This document shows, in pieces, positions 53,970-62,949 of a stretch of DNA of 64,000 nt. Both the position numbers and the translations under genes were made by a program. Every line of letters starts with the position of its first letter. The first letter of the stretch is position 1. The notes beneath the pieces are model-generated. The model was given only the letters and a program-made list of their open reading frames with translations. It was not told the DNA's origin and ran no database searches. Source of the stretch: Desulfobacula sp964636495 (GTDB lineage Bacteria; Desulfobacterota; Desulfobacteria; Desulfobacterales; Desulfobacteraceae); NCBI GenBank assembly GCA_964636495.1, contig CAZWSL010000014.1:1-64000 (forward strand). The letters run 5' to 3'.

Positions 53970-55346
53970 GTGAACATAGATGATAAAAAACAGGGGTTTC
54001 CATCAGGTGATATAACCGGAATTGTACTTGAGAGCATATCAGACGGTGTCTTCTCAATTGATAATGACTGGAAGATCATACTCTTTAACCGGGCTGCAGA
54101 AGAGATTACCGGAGTATCACGGAAGGAAGCCATGGGAAAACACTGCTGGGAAGTGTTCAAATCCAACATGTGCGAGGCTGACTGTGCCCTGAAAAAAACC
54201 ATGGAAGAGGAAAAATCCTTTATAAGTACTTCTACCTATATTGTTAATGCTGACCAGAAAAAAATACCAGTTACAGTATCCACTTCACTGCTGCAGGATA
54301 AAAAAGGTAAAACATTAGGCGGTGTTGAGATATTCAGAGACCACAGCCTTGTAGAGGAGTTGAGAAGAGAGATATCAGCCAAATTCCGCCTTTGTGATAT
54401 GGTCAGTAACAACCTTGAGATGAAACAGATTTTTCAAACACTTCCCCAGATATCACAGAGTGATTCCAATGTGTTAATTGAAGGTGAAACCGGAACCGGC
54501 AAAGAACTGATGGCAAGGGCCATTCATAATTTAAGTTCAAGGGAGAAAAAACCATTTGTGGCCATTAACTGTGGAGCACTTCCTGACAGTTTACTTGAAT
54601 CTGAACTTTTCGGGTATAAAAAAGGGGCATTTACCAATGCTGAAAAAGATAAGCCAGGGCACTTTTCCCTTGCAGACGGCGGTACTATTTTTTTAGATGA
54701 AATCGGGGATACATCTCCTGCTTTCCAGGTTAAACTTCTAAGAGTCCTTGAAGAGAAAGAATTTATACCGCTTGGTGGTATAAAAAAAATTGAATCTGAT
54801 GTGAGGATTATTACGGCCACAAATAAAAATCTTTATGAAATGGTAGCCGCAGAAAATTTCCGCCAGGATCTTTTTTACCGGATAAATGTTGTCAGAATAA
54901 ATCTTTTGCCCCTTAGAAAACGTATGGAGGATATCCCTTTTTTAGTTGAACATTTTATTAAGAAGTTAAACAGAATGCAGAATAAAGAGATTTCCCAGAT
55001 AGATGAAAATGTTCTTGAACTGATAAAAAAACATGATTTCCCGGGAAATATCCGCGAACTTGAAAATATAATAGAATACGCATTTGTACTCTGCTCCAAA
55101 GGAAAAATCAAAAAAAAACATCTGCCCGAAAATATATTTTTCTCCTCCCTTAAAATTGATAAAAAGTCAGACTCGGGCAACCCTGTTAAAGCGGCAGAGA
55201 TAAAAGCGATTAAGGATGCCCTTAAATCGAACAGTTATAACCGCACGAAAGCTGCCAGGACTCTCGGCATACATAAAAGTACTCTTTTTAGAAAGATCAA
55301 GAAATTTAATATCGAGCTGCCTCTATTTGACGGGCGCTTCCGGTAA
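53970..55346 (+). CDS. Sigma-54-dependent transcriptional activator with N-terminal PAS domain
   Basis: 458 residues from GTG 53970. A PAS domain (about 10-120) contains a Cys cluster CWEVFKSNMCEADC. The AAA+ domain (about 145-375) has Walker A GETGTGKE (172-179), Walker B GGTIFLDEIGD and a GAFTNA loop (219-224) in place of the usual GAFTGA, which contacts sigma-54. A Fis-type HTH lies near the C-terminus (about 415-450, YNRTKAARTLGIHKSTLFRK). No receiver domain, so it senses directly or via PAS. Sigma-54 promoters at 55533, 58921 and 63072 are its likely targets. Confidence 0.93.
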   Translation: MNIDDKKQGFPSGDITGIVLESISDGVFSIDNDWKIILFNRAAEEITGVSRKEAMGKHCWEVFKSNMCEADCALKKTMEEEKSFISTSTYIVNADQKKIPVTVSTSLLQDKKGKTLGGVEIFRDHSLVEELRREISAKFRLCDMVSNNLEMKQIFQTLPQISQSDSNVLIEGETGTGKELMARAIHNLSSREKKPFVAINCGALPDSLLESELFGYKKGAFTNAEKDKPGHFSLADGGTIFLDEIGDTSPAFQVKLLRVLEEKEFIPLGGIKKIESDVRIITATNKNLYEMVAAENFRQDLFYRINVVRINLLPLRKRMEDIPFLVEHFIKKLNRMQNKEISQIDENVLELIKKHDFPGNIRELENIIEYAFVLCSKGKIKKKHLPENIFFSSLKIDKKSDSGNPVKAAEIKAIKDALKSNSYNRTKAARTLGIHKSTLFRKIKKFNIELPLFDGRFR

Positions 55347-55410
55347 TCGATTTCAATACCGCATGAACAGTTTCATATAAAATTCATCCTCTGTTATCCA
55401 CTCCTGAACA

Positions 55411-55446
55411 TTGCAAAATTGCACCCATTATGGTTGCACTATTGCA
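55411..55446 (+). promoter_or_regulatory. Tandem TTGCA enhancer-like sites, copy 1
   Basis: TTGCAAAATTGCA (55411-55423), a 10-base spacer CCCATTATGG, then TTGCACTATTGCA (55434-55446). The same layout appears at 62950-62985. An IHF-like site TTTCAATATGTTA follows at 55503-55515. Upstream activator binding of a sigma-54 promoter is the natural reading. Confidence 0.75.
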
Positions 55447-55532
55447 ATGATTTATCCTCCCCAAAGGGCATCAAGAGAATTTTTTGTACGCATTTAATGT
55501 AATTTCAATATGTTATAAATATCAAATCATAC

Positions 55533-55548
55533 TGGTATATCAATTGCT
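55533..55548 (+). promoter_or_regulatory. Sigma-54 -24/-12 promoter, copy 1
   Basis: TGGTATATCAATTGCT: GG at 55534-55535 and GC at 55546-55547 are 10 bases apart as required. The first TG is followed by a good -12 TTGCT. It lies 87 bases after the last enhancer site and 43 bases before the DUF5320 gene. Confidence 0.82.
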
Positions 55549-55590
55549 ATATAAATTATTAAGAGTAATTCCAAAATAGGAGAAGTGATT

Positions 55591-55758
55591 ATGCCCAATA
55601 GAGATGGAACAGGACCCAATGGCCAGCAGGGAGAAAAAACAGGCAGAAGGAAGAGGCAAAGATCTAAATTCATGAAAAAACAGGAACAGAGAAGAGGAGA
55701 CAGTGCAAACCAGTGCAGATTCAGGAATCAGGGGGCATCAGGTGAGCGTTCAAAATAA
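55591..55758 (+). CDS. DUF5320-type small protein
   Basis: 55 residues from ATG 55591, with AGGAG 7 bases upstream. The N-terminus MPNRDGTGPNGQ is the characteristic opening of the DUF5320 family, often found near NifX/NifB-like proteins and Mrp-type ATPases. The C-terminal half is unusually basic (KTGRRKRQRSKFMKKQEQ). Both partners occur at the end of this window. Function is unknown. It is too short and too basic for an enzyme. Confidence 0.78.
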   Translation: MPNRDGTGPNGQQGEKTGRRKRQRSKFMKKQEQRRGDSANQCRFRNQGASGERSK

Positions 55759-55906
55759 ATTTTCCGCAACCGATAAGATTTCTGAATACCAGACATTTTG
55801 TCTCTGTTGTAAAATGTTAATTTTCCTGTCTGCCCGCACATGTAACAAAGTCAATCTCTCTTTACCAGAGGATAAACAAATCATCCAGGCACTGTTCAGG
55901 TAACAA

Positions 55907-57397
55907 ATGAAAGATATTTTAAAAAATAATAGTTTAGATTTTGATAACCACTTTGATGAGTACATCAATTTATTTGATTTGGTTCCCTGTATTATTACTG
56001 TCCAGGACAGAAATTTTAAAATTTTAAAATTTAACCAGGAGTTCACCAATAATTTTGATTCAAAGGAGGGAGATTACTGTTTTAAAGCCTATAAGAACCG
56101 TAAAAAAAAATGTGATAACTGCCCGATGGAGAAAACATTTCTTGACGGCAGTGTCCATTTTGACGAGCAGACCGGATTAAATAAAGATAAAACAACATTT
56201 CACTGGATTGTAAAAACAGCCCCTATAAAAAATGCAGAAGGCGAAGTCCTTGCTGCAATGGAGATGAGCATTGATATCACAAGACAGAAGCAGCTTCAGG
56301 AGAAACTGAAAAAATCTGAAAAAAAATATCATGCCATTTTCAACAATATCCCTAACTGCATCTTTGTGATTGATTTTGATACCTTGAGAATAAAAGACTG
56401 CAATGAAAGTGCAGAGGTCAACTATGGCTACCCCAAAAAAGAGTTGATAGACAAACTGTTTACTGATCTTTTTATGGAGAAAAATAAAAAAAAGTGTGCC
56501 GACCTTTTAAAAACAGAGGAAAAATTAGAAAAAATTCAGCACAGACATAAAAACGGATCAGTTTTATTCACCAATATAAGAGTCTCACTGCTTGATTACC
56601 ACAAAGAAAACAAACTGATTATCTCCTGCACCAACATAACTGAAAAAATTGAAACTGAGCAGCAGCTGATACAGGCGAGTAAATTGACCACCTTAGGGGA
56701 GATGGCAACCGGTGTTGCCCATGAACTGAATCAGCCGCTTTCTGTTATAAAAACAGCCAGCACGTTTATCATGAAAAAGGCAGACAGGCATGAGCAGATA
56801 AATGAAAACAATTTTTACACTCTGTTAAAAAAAATTGATAACAATGTGGATAGAGCATCCAGCATCATTAACCATATGAGACAGTTCTCACGAAACTCCG
56901 GCCTCCAGATGGAAAAAATTCAACTCAACCAGGTAGTCAAGAGAGCCTTTCATATCTTTCAGAAACAGTTAAAAGTCAGGGGAATCAATGTGTTATGGGA
57001 AACAAATCCAGATCTTCCTTTTATATTAGCGGATCCCAATCGGCTGGAACAGGTTTTCATCAATCTTATCTTGAATGCAAGAGATGCAATAGAAGAAAAA
57101 TGGGGAGATGGTGATAATAACCCGGATGAAAAAAATATTACTGTTAAAACTTACAGAGATGAGAGGTATGTCATTGCAGAAATTATTGATACAGGCACTG
57201 GCATCAATGAAACCATTTCAGAAAAAATTTTTGAACCGTTTTTCACAACAAAAGAGGTCGGAAAAGGTACAGGAATAGGTCTTTCAATCAGTTACGGTAT
57301 TATCAAGGACTGCAGAGGTATCATCTATACTGAAGCGGGGAAAAAAGAGGGAGCTGCCTTTATTACCAAATTTCCCATAAAGGATAATAAAAATTGA
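55907..57397 (+). CDS. PAS-domain sensor histidine kinase
   Basis: 496 residues, soluble. A first PAS (about 15-125) carries CFKAYKNRKKKCDNC, a Cys-rich segment like that of the upstream activator. A second PAS (about 135-245) is followed by HisKA with phospho-accepting His near 272 (ATGVAHELNQPLSVIK) and HATPase motifs NLILNARDAIEEK, DTGTGI and GTGIGLSISYG. No membrane helices, so it senses an intracellular signal. It overlaps the next gene by 4 bases. Confidence 0.93.
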   Translation: MKDILKNNSLDFDNHFDEYINLFDLVPCIITVQDRNFKILKFNQEFTNNFDSKEGDYCFKAYKNRKKKCDNCPMEKTFLDGSVHFDEQTGLNKDKTTFHWIVKTAPIKNAEGEVLAAMEMSIDITRQKQLQEKLKKSEKKYHAIFNNIPNCIFVIDFDTLRIKDCNESAEVNYGYPKKELIDKLFTDLFMEKNKKKCADLLKTEEKLEKIQHRHKNGSVLFTNIRVSLLDYHKENKLIISCTNITEKIETEQQLIQASKLTTLGEMATGVAHELNQPLSVIKTASTFIMKKADRHEQINENNFYTLLKKIDNNVDRASSIINHMRQFSRNSGLQMEKIQLNQVVKRAFHIFQKQLKVRGINVLWETNPDLPFILADPNRLEQVFINLILNARDAIEEKWGDGDNNPDEKNITVKTYRDERYVIAEIIDTGTGINETISEKIFEPFFTTKEVGKGTGIGLSISYGIIKDCRGIIYTEAGKKEGAAFITKFPIKDNKN

Positions 57398-58542
57398 AAG
57401 CTTCAGAATTAAAAAAAGAGATCTTGCTTGTCGATGATGAACAGGATCTGCGTGAGGTCCTTGAAATAAGTCTTTTAGACATGGGTTACCGTGTACTGAC
57501 AGCTGAAAATGGGAAACAGGCACTTGAAATTTTCAGAAAAAAAAAACCGTTAATTGTAATTACAGACATCAAAATGCCTGGAATGAGTGGCATTGATCTT
57601 CTGAGCAAAATAAAAAATATCAACCCAGATACTGAAGTCATTATCATAACCGGACATGGTGATACAGATCTGGCAATAAAAAGCCTTAAACATGAGGCAA
57701 TTGATTTTATCACAAAACCAATCAGCAGTGATTCACTGGAAATTGCGTTAAACAGGGCTAATGATAAGATTATTACCCGTTATCAATTGGAAGAATACAC
57801 CAGAAACCTTGAGAAGCTGCTTCGTGAAAAACTCGAACTGCAGGATCATCTTTCATCTCTTGGTATAATGATAGGGTCAATATCTCATGGAATTAAAGGA
57901 TTGCTCACCAGACTGGACGGTGGTGTCTATTTAATGGAATCAGCATATGAGAAAAGAGAATTTAACGAAGTCGGAGAGGGTCTTTCTATTCTCAAAGAGA
58001 CGGTAACCAAAATTAAAAAAATGGTTCTGGATATCCTCTATTCTGCCAAAGAACGGAATCTCAAAGTTGAAAAAACAGATATAACAGCCTTTGCCCATGA
58101 TGTCGTTAAAGTTGTTTCCCAGAAAATGGAAAAGAACAATATTGAACTCCACTGTGATTTCGGGCAGGAAGATATTGAAGGAGAAATAGATCCCCAGGTT
58201 CTCCATTCAGCACTTATCAATATTCTGGATAATGCTGTTGATGCATGTATTTCAGACAAAACCCGATCATCCCATAAAATTGTTTTTAAAGTGGCTCAGG
58301 ACAGGTGTAATCTTATTTTTGAGATTAATGACAATGGTATAGGGATGACCTCTGAAACAAGAGAACAGATTTTCAATCTTTTTTACTCATCAAAAGAAAA
58401 CAACGGTACAGGTTTTGGTCTTTTTATCGTTGACAGCACCATAAAACAGCATAATGGGAGAATCAATCTGAATTCAGCAATAGGAAAGGGAACGTATTTC
58501 CATATAAAAATTCCCAAAAAGCATATTTCAAAGGAGGTATAA
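57394..58542 (+). CDS. Response regulator-histidine kinase hybrid
   Basis: 382 residues. The N-terminal receiver (about 5-125) has DDEQD and phospho-accepting Asp58 in VITDIKMPGMSG. A His near 165 in SISHGIKG may be a dimerisation/phosphotransfer site, and the C-terminal HATPase has NILDNAVDAC and GTGFGLFIVDS. It probably receives phosphate from the kinase just upstream and passes it on, in a phosphorelay. The overlap with the kinase gene supports this. Confidence 0.9.
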   Translation: MKASELKKEILLVDDEQDLREVLEISLLDMGYRVLTAENGKQALEIFRKKKPLIVITDIKMPGMSGIDLLSKIKNINPDTEVIIITGHGDTDLAIKSLKHEAIDFITKPISSDSLEIALNRANDKIITRYQLEEYTRNLEKLLREKLELQDHLSSLGIMIGSISHGIKGLLTRLDGGVYLMESAYEKREFNEVGEGLSILKETVTKIKKMVLDILYSAKERNLKVEKTDITAFAHDVVKVVSQKMEKNNIELHCDFGQEDIEGEIDPQVLHSALINILDNAVDACISDKTRSSHKIVFKVAQDRCNLIFEINDNGIGMTSETREQIFNLFYSSKENNGTGFGLFIVDSTIKQHNGRINLNSAIGKGTYFHIKIPKKHISKEV

Positions 58543-58544
58543 AA

Positions 58545-58901
58545 ATGGAAAAGAAAAAAATTCTAATCATCGACGATGATACCGTCATTGTCAAATACCT
58601 TGAAAAGCTGTTTAACGACAATGGGTATGATACAATCTCAGCTTATGACGGCCTGGAAGCAGACACTATTGTAAAGGATATCATTCCTGACTTAATTACT
58701 CTGGATCTGGAGATGCCAAAAGAGTGGGGACCCAGATTTTACAGAAAACTGACTAAAAATAAATTGTGCAAAGATATTCCGGTTATTGTGATAAGCGGCC
58801 TTGGCAGCCGGGATCATTCAATCAGAAAGGCCATAGGGGTTTTCGGGAAGCCTTTTGATTCAGATAAACTGATGGCAGCCGTAAAAGATGCTATTGGCTG
58901 A
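58545..58901 (+). CDS. Single-domain response regulator, copy 1
   Basis: 118 residues, receiver only. Acidic residues DDD (10-12), phospho-accepting Asp54 in ITLDLEMP and Lys in FGKPF are present. The loop EMPKEWGPRFYRKLTK is nearly identical to that of the receiver at 62136, so they are paralogues. As in the Desulfovibrio tmc locus (from memory), such lone receivers flank the complex genes. It is 2 bases after the hybrid. Confidence 0.94.
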   Translation: MEKKKILIIDDDTVIVKYLEKLFNDNGYDTISAYDGLEADTIVKDIIPDLITLDLEMPKEWGPRFYRKLTKNKLCKDIPVIVISGLGSRDHSIRKAIGVFGKPFDSDKLMAAVKDAIG

Positions 58902-58920
58902 TACGCTGACAATAAACATT

Positions 58921-58936
58921 TGGCTGCATAATTGCA
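58921..58936 (+). promoter_or_regulatory. Sigma-54 -24/-12 promoter upstream of tmcC
   Basis: TGGCTGCATAATTGCA: GG at 58922-58923 and GC at 58934-58935 with 10 bases between, TGGC and TTGCA being near-consensus. The segment CTGCATAATTGCAG within it is a palindrome resembling the TTGCA enhancer motif, so activator and polymerase sites may overlap. Confidence 0.68.
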
Positions 58937-58969
58937 GTTGTAATCTATTATGATCTGCAGGAGTAAACA

Positions 58970-59650
58970 ATGTATAATTTTCTGACCGGACCTCTGGCAT
59001 GGTTTTCATTTATTGTATTTTTTACAGGAATGTTTATCCGCTCTTTTTTTTACTTAAAAGGACTTGACTCCAGTATTGACAGGGTTACATACCGGGTCAA
59101 CACTTCCAGAGGTTTAAAAGAGGCCGTAAGATCCATATTTTTCTGGCTTATCCCTTTTTTCACCAGGGGCTGGCGTACCCAGTCCCTGATGACAGCAGTG
59201 TTTTTTATTTTTCATATCAGCCTGCTGACATCCACTCTATTTTTAAAAGCACATAACATGATTTTAAAAGAGAGATGGGGTATCAGTATCATTACCATAC
59301 CTGATGCCATCTCTGATTATCTTACGGTTACAGTTCTGGCCATGGCCTTTATAATGGTTCTCAGACGGTTGTTACTTCCACAGGTGAAAATTTTGACAAC
59401 ACTATCTGATTACCTGATTCTTTTTATCTCCATTGCGCCATTTTTAACTGGTTTTCTGGCTTTTCACCAGTTTGGGAACTACAAATTCTGGATGCTTACT
59501 CATATTATATCAGGAGAACTTCTGCTTGTAGTTATCCCCTTTACAAAACTTTCCCACAGTTTTCTCTTCTTTTTTACAAGAGCTCAGCTGGGTATGGATT
59601 ACGGAATCAAACGCGGTGGAATGAACCGGCAGAAAGGAATGGCATGGTAA
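58970..59650 (+). CDS. tmcC: Membrane cytochrome b subunit, TmcC-like
   Basis: 226 residues with about five or six membrane helices and histidines placed in helices (FHISLLTSTLF, HIISGELLLVVIPFTKLSH), typical of the HdrE/DsrM/NarI-like cytochrome b group. It would pass electrons from the periplasmic cytochrome across the inner membrane. The next gene encodes the CCG protein TmcB, giving the Tmc complex core. Assignment as TmcC rather than another family member rests on that neighbour and on TmcA nearby. Confidence 0.82.
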   Translation: MYNFLTGPLAWFSFIVFFTGMFIRSFFYLKGLDSSIDRVTYRVNTSRGLKEAVRSIFFWLIPFFTRGWRTQSLMTAVFFIFHISLLTSTLFLKAHNMILKERWGISIITIPDAISDYLTVTVLAMAFIMVLRRLLLPQVKILTTLSDYLILFISIAPFLTGFLAFHQFGNYKFWMLTHIISGELLLVVIPFTKLSHSFLFFFTRAQLGMDYGIKRGGMNRQKGMAW

Positions 59651-59690
59651 CAAAATTTTATCTTAAATCCTTAATCAAAAAGAGTGAAAA

Positions 59691-61082
59691 ATGAATGGAA
59701 ACCTATTGTGTACATCAAATCCGGTAGATGACAAGGAGACCCTTAATGCCCTGTTAAAGGACAGGAGAGGAGAGCAGTATTACGATGAAATGACAAGGCT
59801 TGAAGTGAACACGGCAGCATTGCAGCAACTGCTTAATGATACCTGTCGTTCACGTATCCGCACCTGGCTTGGAATCTGTGCACACTGCGGTATGTGTGCG
59901 GATGCATGTGCTTTCTATCTTTCCAATGATAACGATCCTGAACAGGTGCCTTCTTATAAAATTCAATCAACACTGGGAAAAATTGTTGAGAAAAAAGGAG
60001 AAGTGAATAACTCCTTCATGCGGTATGCAATGGATGTCGCATGGGGTAAGTGCACCTGCTGCAACAGGTGCGGTCTGTACTGCCCCTTCGGCATTGATAT
60101 GGGGGTGTTAATGAGTTACCTGAGAGGACTTCTGTTTTCCCAGGGATTTGTTCCCTGGGAGATGAAAATCGGTTCTGGCATGCATCGTATATATAGAGCA
60201 CAGATGGATGTTACTGTTGAGGACTGGGTTGATACCTGTGAATGGATGGTGGAAGAATACGAAGATGAGTGGCCTGAACTAAAGATTCCAGTTGATAAAA
60301 AAAACAGCAGGATAATGTACACGGTTAATGCAAGAGAAGCAAAACACTATCCTGATGATATTGCCGAAGCAGCACTGCTTTTCAGTATTGCAGGCGAGGA
60401 CTGGACTGTTCCCGGTGAAGGATGGGAAGAGACGAGTCTTGCAATGTTTGCAGGCGACTGGGAGGGTGCCACGCTCCAGGTGAAGTCAGTATACGATGCC
60501 ATGGATCGCCTGAAACCTGAAAAAATGGTGGTTACCGAGTGTGGGCATGCATACCGGGCAACGGTCATTGAAGGTCCATACTGGGCCGGGTTGAAATCAG
60601 GCAGAACACCTGTAATAACACAACATTATGTTGAATGGGTAGCTGAGGCTCTAAGATCTGGCAGATTAAAAATTGATCCATCTAAAAAGATAAAAGAACC
60701 GGTAACTTATCATGACTCCTGTAACTATATCCGTAATGGAGGGCTTTCCCGGTGCGGCAGAGAAATAATGAGCTATATTGCTGAAGATTTCAGAGAGATG
60801 ACACCCAGTGGTGAACACAATTTCTGCTGTGGTGGCGGTGGTGGATTGAATGGTATCGGTAAATATCGCAAAGAGCGTAATATTGCACAGAGAGTAAAAA
60901 AAGATCAGATTCTTGCAACGGGTGCAAAATTAGTTATTACTCCCTGTCATAACTGCTGGGATGCCATCCGTGATCTTGAGGAAGAGTATAAAATCGGAAT
61001 AAGGTGGTCATTCTTAAAACCGATTCTTCTCGGGATGGTCATCGTTCCTGAACATATGAAGTCAAAAGAAGTGCTGAAATGA
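59691..61082 (+). CDS. tmcB: Fe-S/CCG-domain protein, TmcB-like
   Basis: 463 residues, HdrD-like. Two 4Fe-4S motifs are CAHCGMCADAC (about 62-72) and CTCCNRCGLYCP (about 120-131). The C-terminal CCG domain includes VTECGHAYRA, YHDSCNYIRN, FCCGGGGGLNG and CHNCWDAI, a non-cubane cluster site. It is the cytoplasmic face partner of TmcC and may connect to sulfite reduction as proposed for Tmc. No signal peptide. Confidence 0.87.
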   Translation: MNGNLLCTSNPVDDKETLNALLKDRRGEQYYDEMTRLEVNTAALQQLLNDTCRSRIRTWLGICAHCGMCADACAFYLSNDNDPEQVPSYKIQSTLGKIVEKKGEVNNSFMRYAMDVAWGKCTCCNRCGLYCPFGIDMGVLMSYLRGLLFSQGFVPWEMKIGSGMHRIYRAQMDVTVEDWVDTCEWMVEEYEDEWPELKIPVDKKNSRIMYTVNAREAKHYPDDIAEAALLFSIAGEDWTVPGEGWEETSLAMFAGDWEGATLQVKSVYDAMDRLKPEKMVVTECGHAYRATVIEGPYWAGLKSGRTPVITQHYVEWVAEALRSGRLKIDPSKKIKEPVTYHDSCNYIRNGGLSRCGREIMSYIAEDFREMTPSGEHNFCCGGGGGLNGIGKYRKERNIAQRVKKDQILATGAKLVITPCHNCWDAIRDLEEEYKIGIRWSFLKPILLGMVIVPEHMKSKEVLK

Positions 61083-61157
61083 TGATCAGATTATCAACCA
61101 TGAATATGTTACAGCTGTCTGAACAGCATAACAAAAACATTAAAACAGGTGGGACTT

Positions 61158-62084
61158 ATGTTTAAAAAAATACTATTTGCAACAGCAGGAACACCATCAT
61201 GTGATGCTGCAGCCAGGGTCTCCTTTGACATGGCAAAACGCTATAATGCCAAACTTTTTACTATTCATGTTTTTGGTGTTCCTTCCAGAAGTTTCAGCCA
61301 GGTTCTCAAAGATATCAGAACAGGAAACGAGATAGATCTTCACGACGACCAGCTGGGAAAGATTAAAAGTGAGCTGGAAGAGACATATGAGCAGCAGATT
61401 AAAGATTATACTCCCTGTGAAACCATTGTTACAAACGGTATACCGCACACTGAAATATTGAGAGTTGCACGGAAAAAAAATATTGATTTAATCGTAATGG
61501 GTGCAAGAACATCAACAGCGAAAAAAATGAGTCCATTAAGCAGGAATATCATTGGGAGCACCCTCCAGGGTGTAGCCCGGTCTGCAAAGTGCCCTGTACT
61601 GATTATCGGCCGTGCTGCCGCATCATTCTGGGGAGGAATTTCAAATATCGTTTTGGGTACAGATTTTTCAAAAGCATCAGATCGTGCGTTTGGATTCGCA
61701 TTTGATCTGACGCTGATGTTTCATGCATCCCTGCATATTTTTCATGCCATTGATATAAGATCAGATCCATATAAAAACACAAAAAATCAGGAGGTGATTG
61801 AAGATAGAATAAGAGAAGTAAGAAAAATGATCAGAAAAAAATATATCAGCAGGATGGGGAGTTACGCCGACTATGAAATTGATGTCTGGGAAGGAATTCC
61901 CCATGTTGAGGTTGTAAAATATTCAAGGGAGAATTTTGCAGATCTTATTGTTGTGGCGCACCATACAAAAAAAATGATTCCTGAAGAAGAAGTATTCGGC
62001 AGCACGGTTGAACAGATTGTTCTACGCTCCAATGCACCCGTTATCAGTTTTAACCATCCTGTCAGAAAAAAGAGAGATATTTAA
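61158..62084 (+). CDS. Universal stress protein with two Usp domains
   Basis: 308 residues from ATG 61158 (AGGTGG upstream); a GTG 9 bases earlier is less likely. Two tandem Usp folds span about 1-150 and 155-305. The first has DLIVMGARTSTAKKMSPLSRNIIGST, near the ATP-binding G-x2-G-x9-G(S/T) pattern. The second has VVAHHTKKMIPEEEVFGSTVEQ. In D. vulgaris a Usp also sits beside tmc genes (from memory). It would act in the cytoplasm in stress. Confidence 0.87.
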   Translation: MFKKILFATAGTPSCDAAARVSFDMAKRYNAKLFTIHVFGVPSRSFSQVLKDIRTGNEIDLHDDQLGKIKSELEETYEQQIKDYTPCETIVTNGIPHTEILRVARKKNIDLIVMGARTSTAKKMSPLSRNIIGSTLQGVARSAKCPVLIIGRAAASFWGGISNIVLGTDFSKASDRAFGFAFDLTLMFHASLHIFHAIDIRSDPYKNTKNQEVIEDRIREVRKMIRKKYISRMGSYADYEIDVWEGIPHVEVVKYSRENFADLIVVAHHTKKMIPEEEVFGSTVEQIVLRSNAPVISFNHPVRKKRDI

Positions 62085-62135
62085 CAGTTTCACCTTGTTA
62101 TTAAAAAATATCCTCTCAAAAGGAGATATAAAATT

Positions 62136-62492
62136 ATGACAAAAAAAATAATGATTATTGATGATGATCCTGTGATTGTAAAATATTTAGAAACCATTTT
62201 TCATAACAGTGGTTACATAACCTGTGTAGCCAGAGATGGTTCTGAGGGTATAGATATTGTGAAAAGGGAGAAACCGGATCTTATCACTCTTGATCTTGAA
62301 ATGCCGGAAGAGTGGGGACCACGGTTTTATCGAAAACTCTCTAAAGAGAAAGAATTCAAGAATATTCCAGTGATTGTAATAAGTGGTCTTTCAGGCAATC
62401 GGTACGCCATCCATAAAGCTGTAGCAAGCCTGACAAAACCGTTTGATAAGGATGTTCTGCTAAAAATTGTGACAGATACCATTGGCAAATAA
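62136..62492 (+). CDS. Single-domain response regulator, copy 2
   Basis: 118 residues, the same length and motifs as the receiver at 58545: DDD near 10-12, Asp54 in ITLDLEMP and EEWGPRFYRKLSK. The paralogues differ mainly in surface residues. Its ribosome site is AAAGGAG. It may respond to the same kinase set. Confidence 0.94.
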   Translation: MTKKIMIIDDDPVIVKYLETIFHNSGYITCVARDGSEGIDIVKREKPDLITLDLEMPEEWGPRFYRKLSKEKEFKNIPVIVISGLSGNRYAIHKAVASLTKPFDKDVLLKIVTDTIGK

Positions 62493-62530
62493 TGAAACTA
62501 TGGAGAAACCAGTTTTAAGGAAAGAGAGTT

Positions 62531-62911
62531 ATGAAATTATTTTATTATCATCTGGCAATGATATTCCTGTTTTTTATCATGAGCGACCCCATATTTTCAC
62601 AGGATGAATTCCTTGAAATAAACAGTGATGAATTTAACGTTCACACAAGATCTCTGGTTGTTTTTCCACATATGGTTCATGAAGAGAGTATGGATTGCAT
62701 GGTCTGCCACCATGATTATGATGAGGACGGAGAGAATATCGGGGGAGATGGCGGGTATTGTTCAGACTGCCATACAAAAGATTCTGAAGAAAACCCGATC
62801 CCTCTGATGGAAGCTTTTCACATACAGTGTAAACAGTGCCATGCAGAAGAGATAAAAGAGAATAAAAATAAAAATATACCCCAGATGTGCGGGCAGTGTC
62901 ATGTGAAATAA
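62531..62911 (+). CDS. tmcA: Acidic tetraheme cytochrome c3, TmcA-like
   Basis: 126 residues. A signal peptide (about 1-23) is followed by the mature periplasmic protein with four CxxCH motifs: CMVCH (56-60), CSDCH (77-81), CKQCH (100-104) and CGQCH (120-124), each binding one c-type heme. The sequence is Asp/Glu-rich, as expected for the acidic type II cytochrome that accepts electrons from hydrogenase or formate dehydrogenase cytochromes and feeds TmcB/TmcC. It follows the second receiver. Confidence 0.9.
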   Translation: MKLFYYHLAMIFLFFIMSDPIFSQDEFLEINSDEFNVHTRSLVVFPHMVHEESMDCMVCHHDYDEDGENIGGDGGYCSDCHTKDSEENPIPLMEAFHIQCKQCHAEEIKENKNKNIPQMCGQCHVK

Positions 62912-62949
62912 AACACGCCTGTAACAAATCCAGAGGATGTATTTAATAG

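Noticed and set aside
55703..55903. 66-codon plus frame beginning in the DUF5320 gene
   Set aside because: It overlaps the DUF5320 gene in another frame, has a poor start and no coding character before the kinase.
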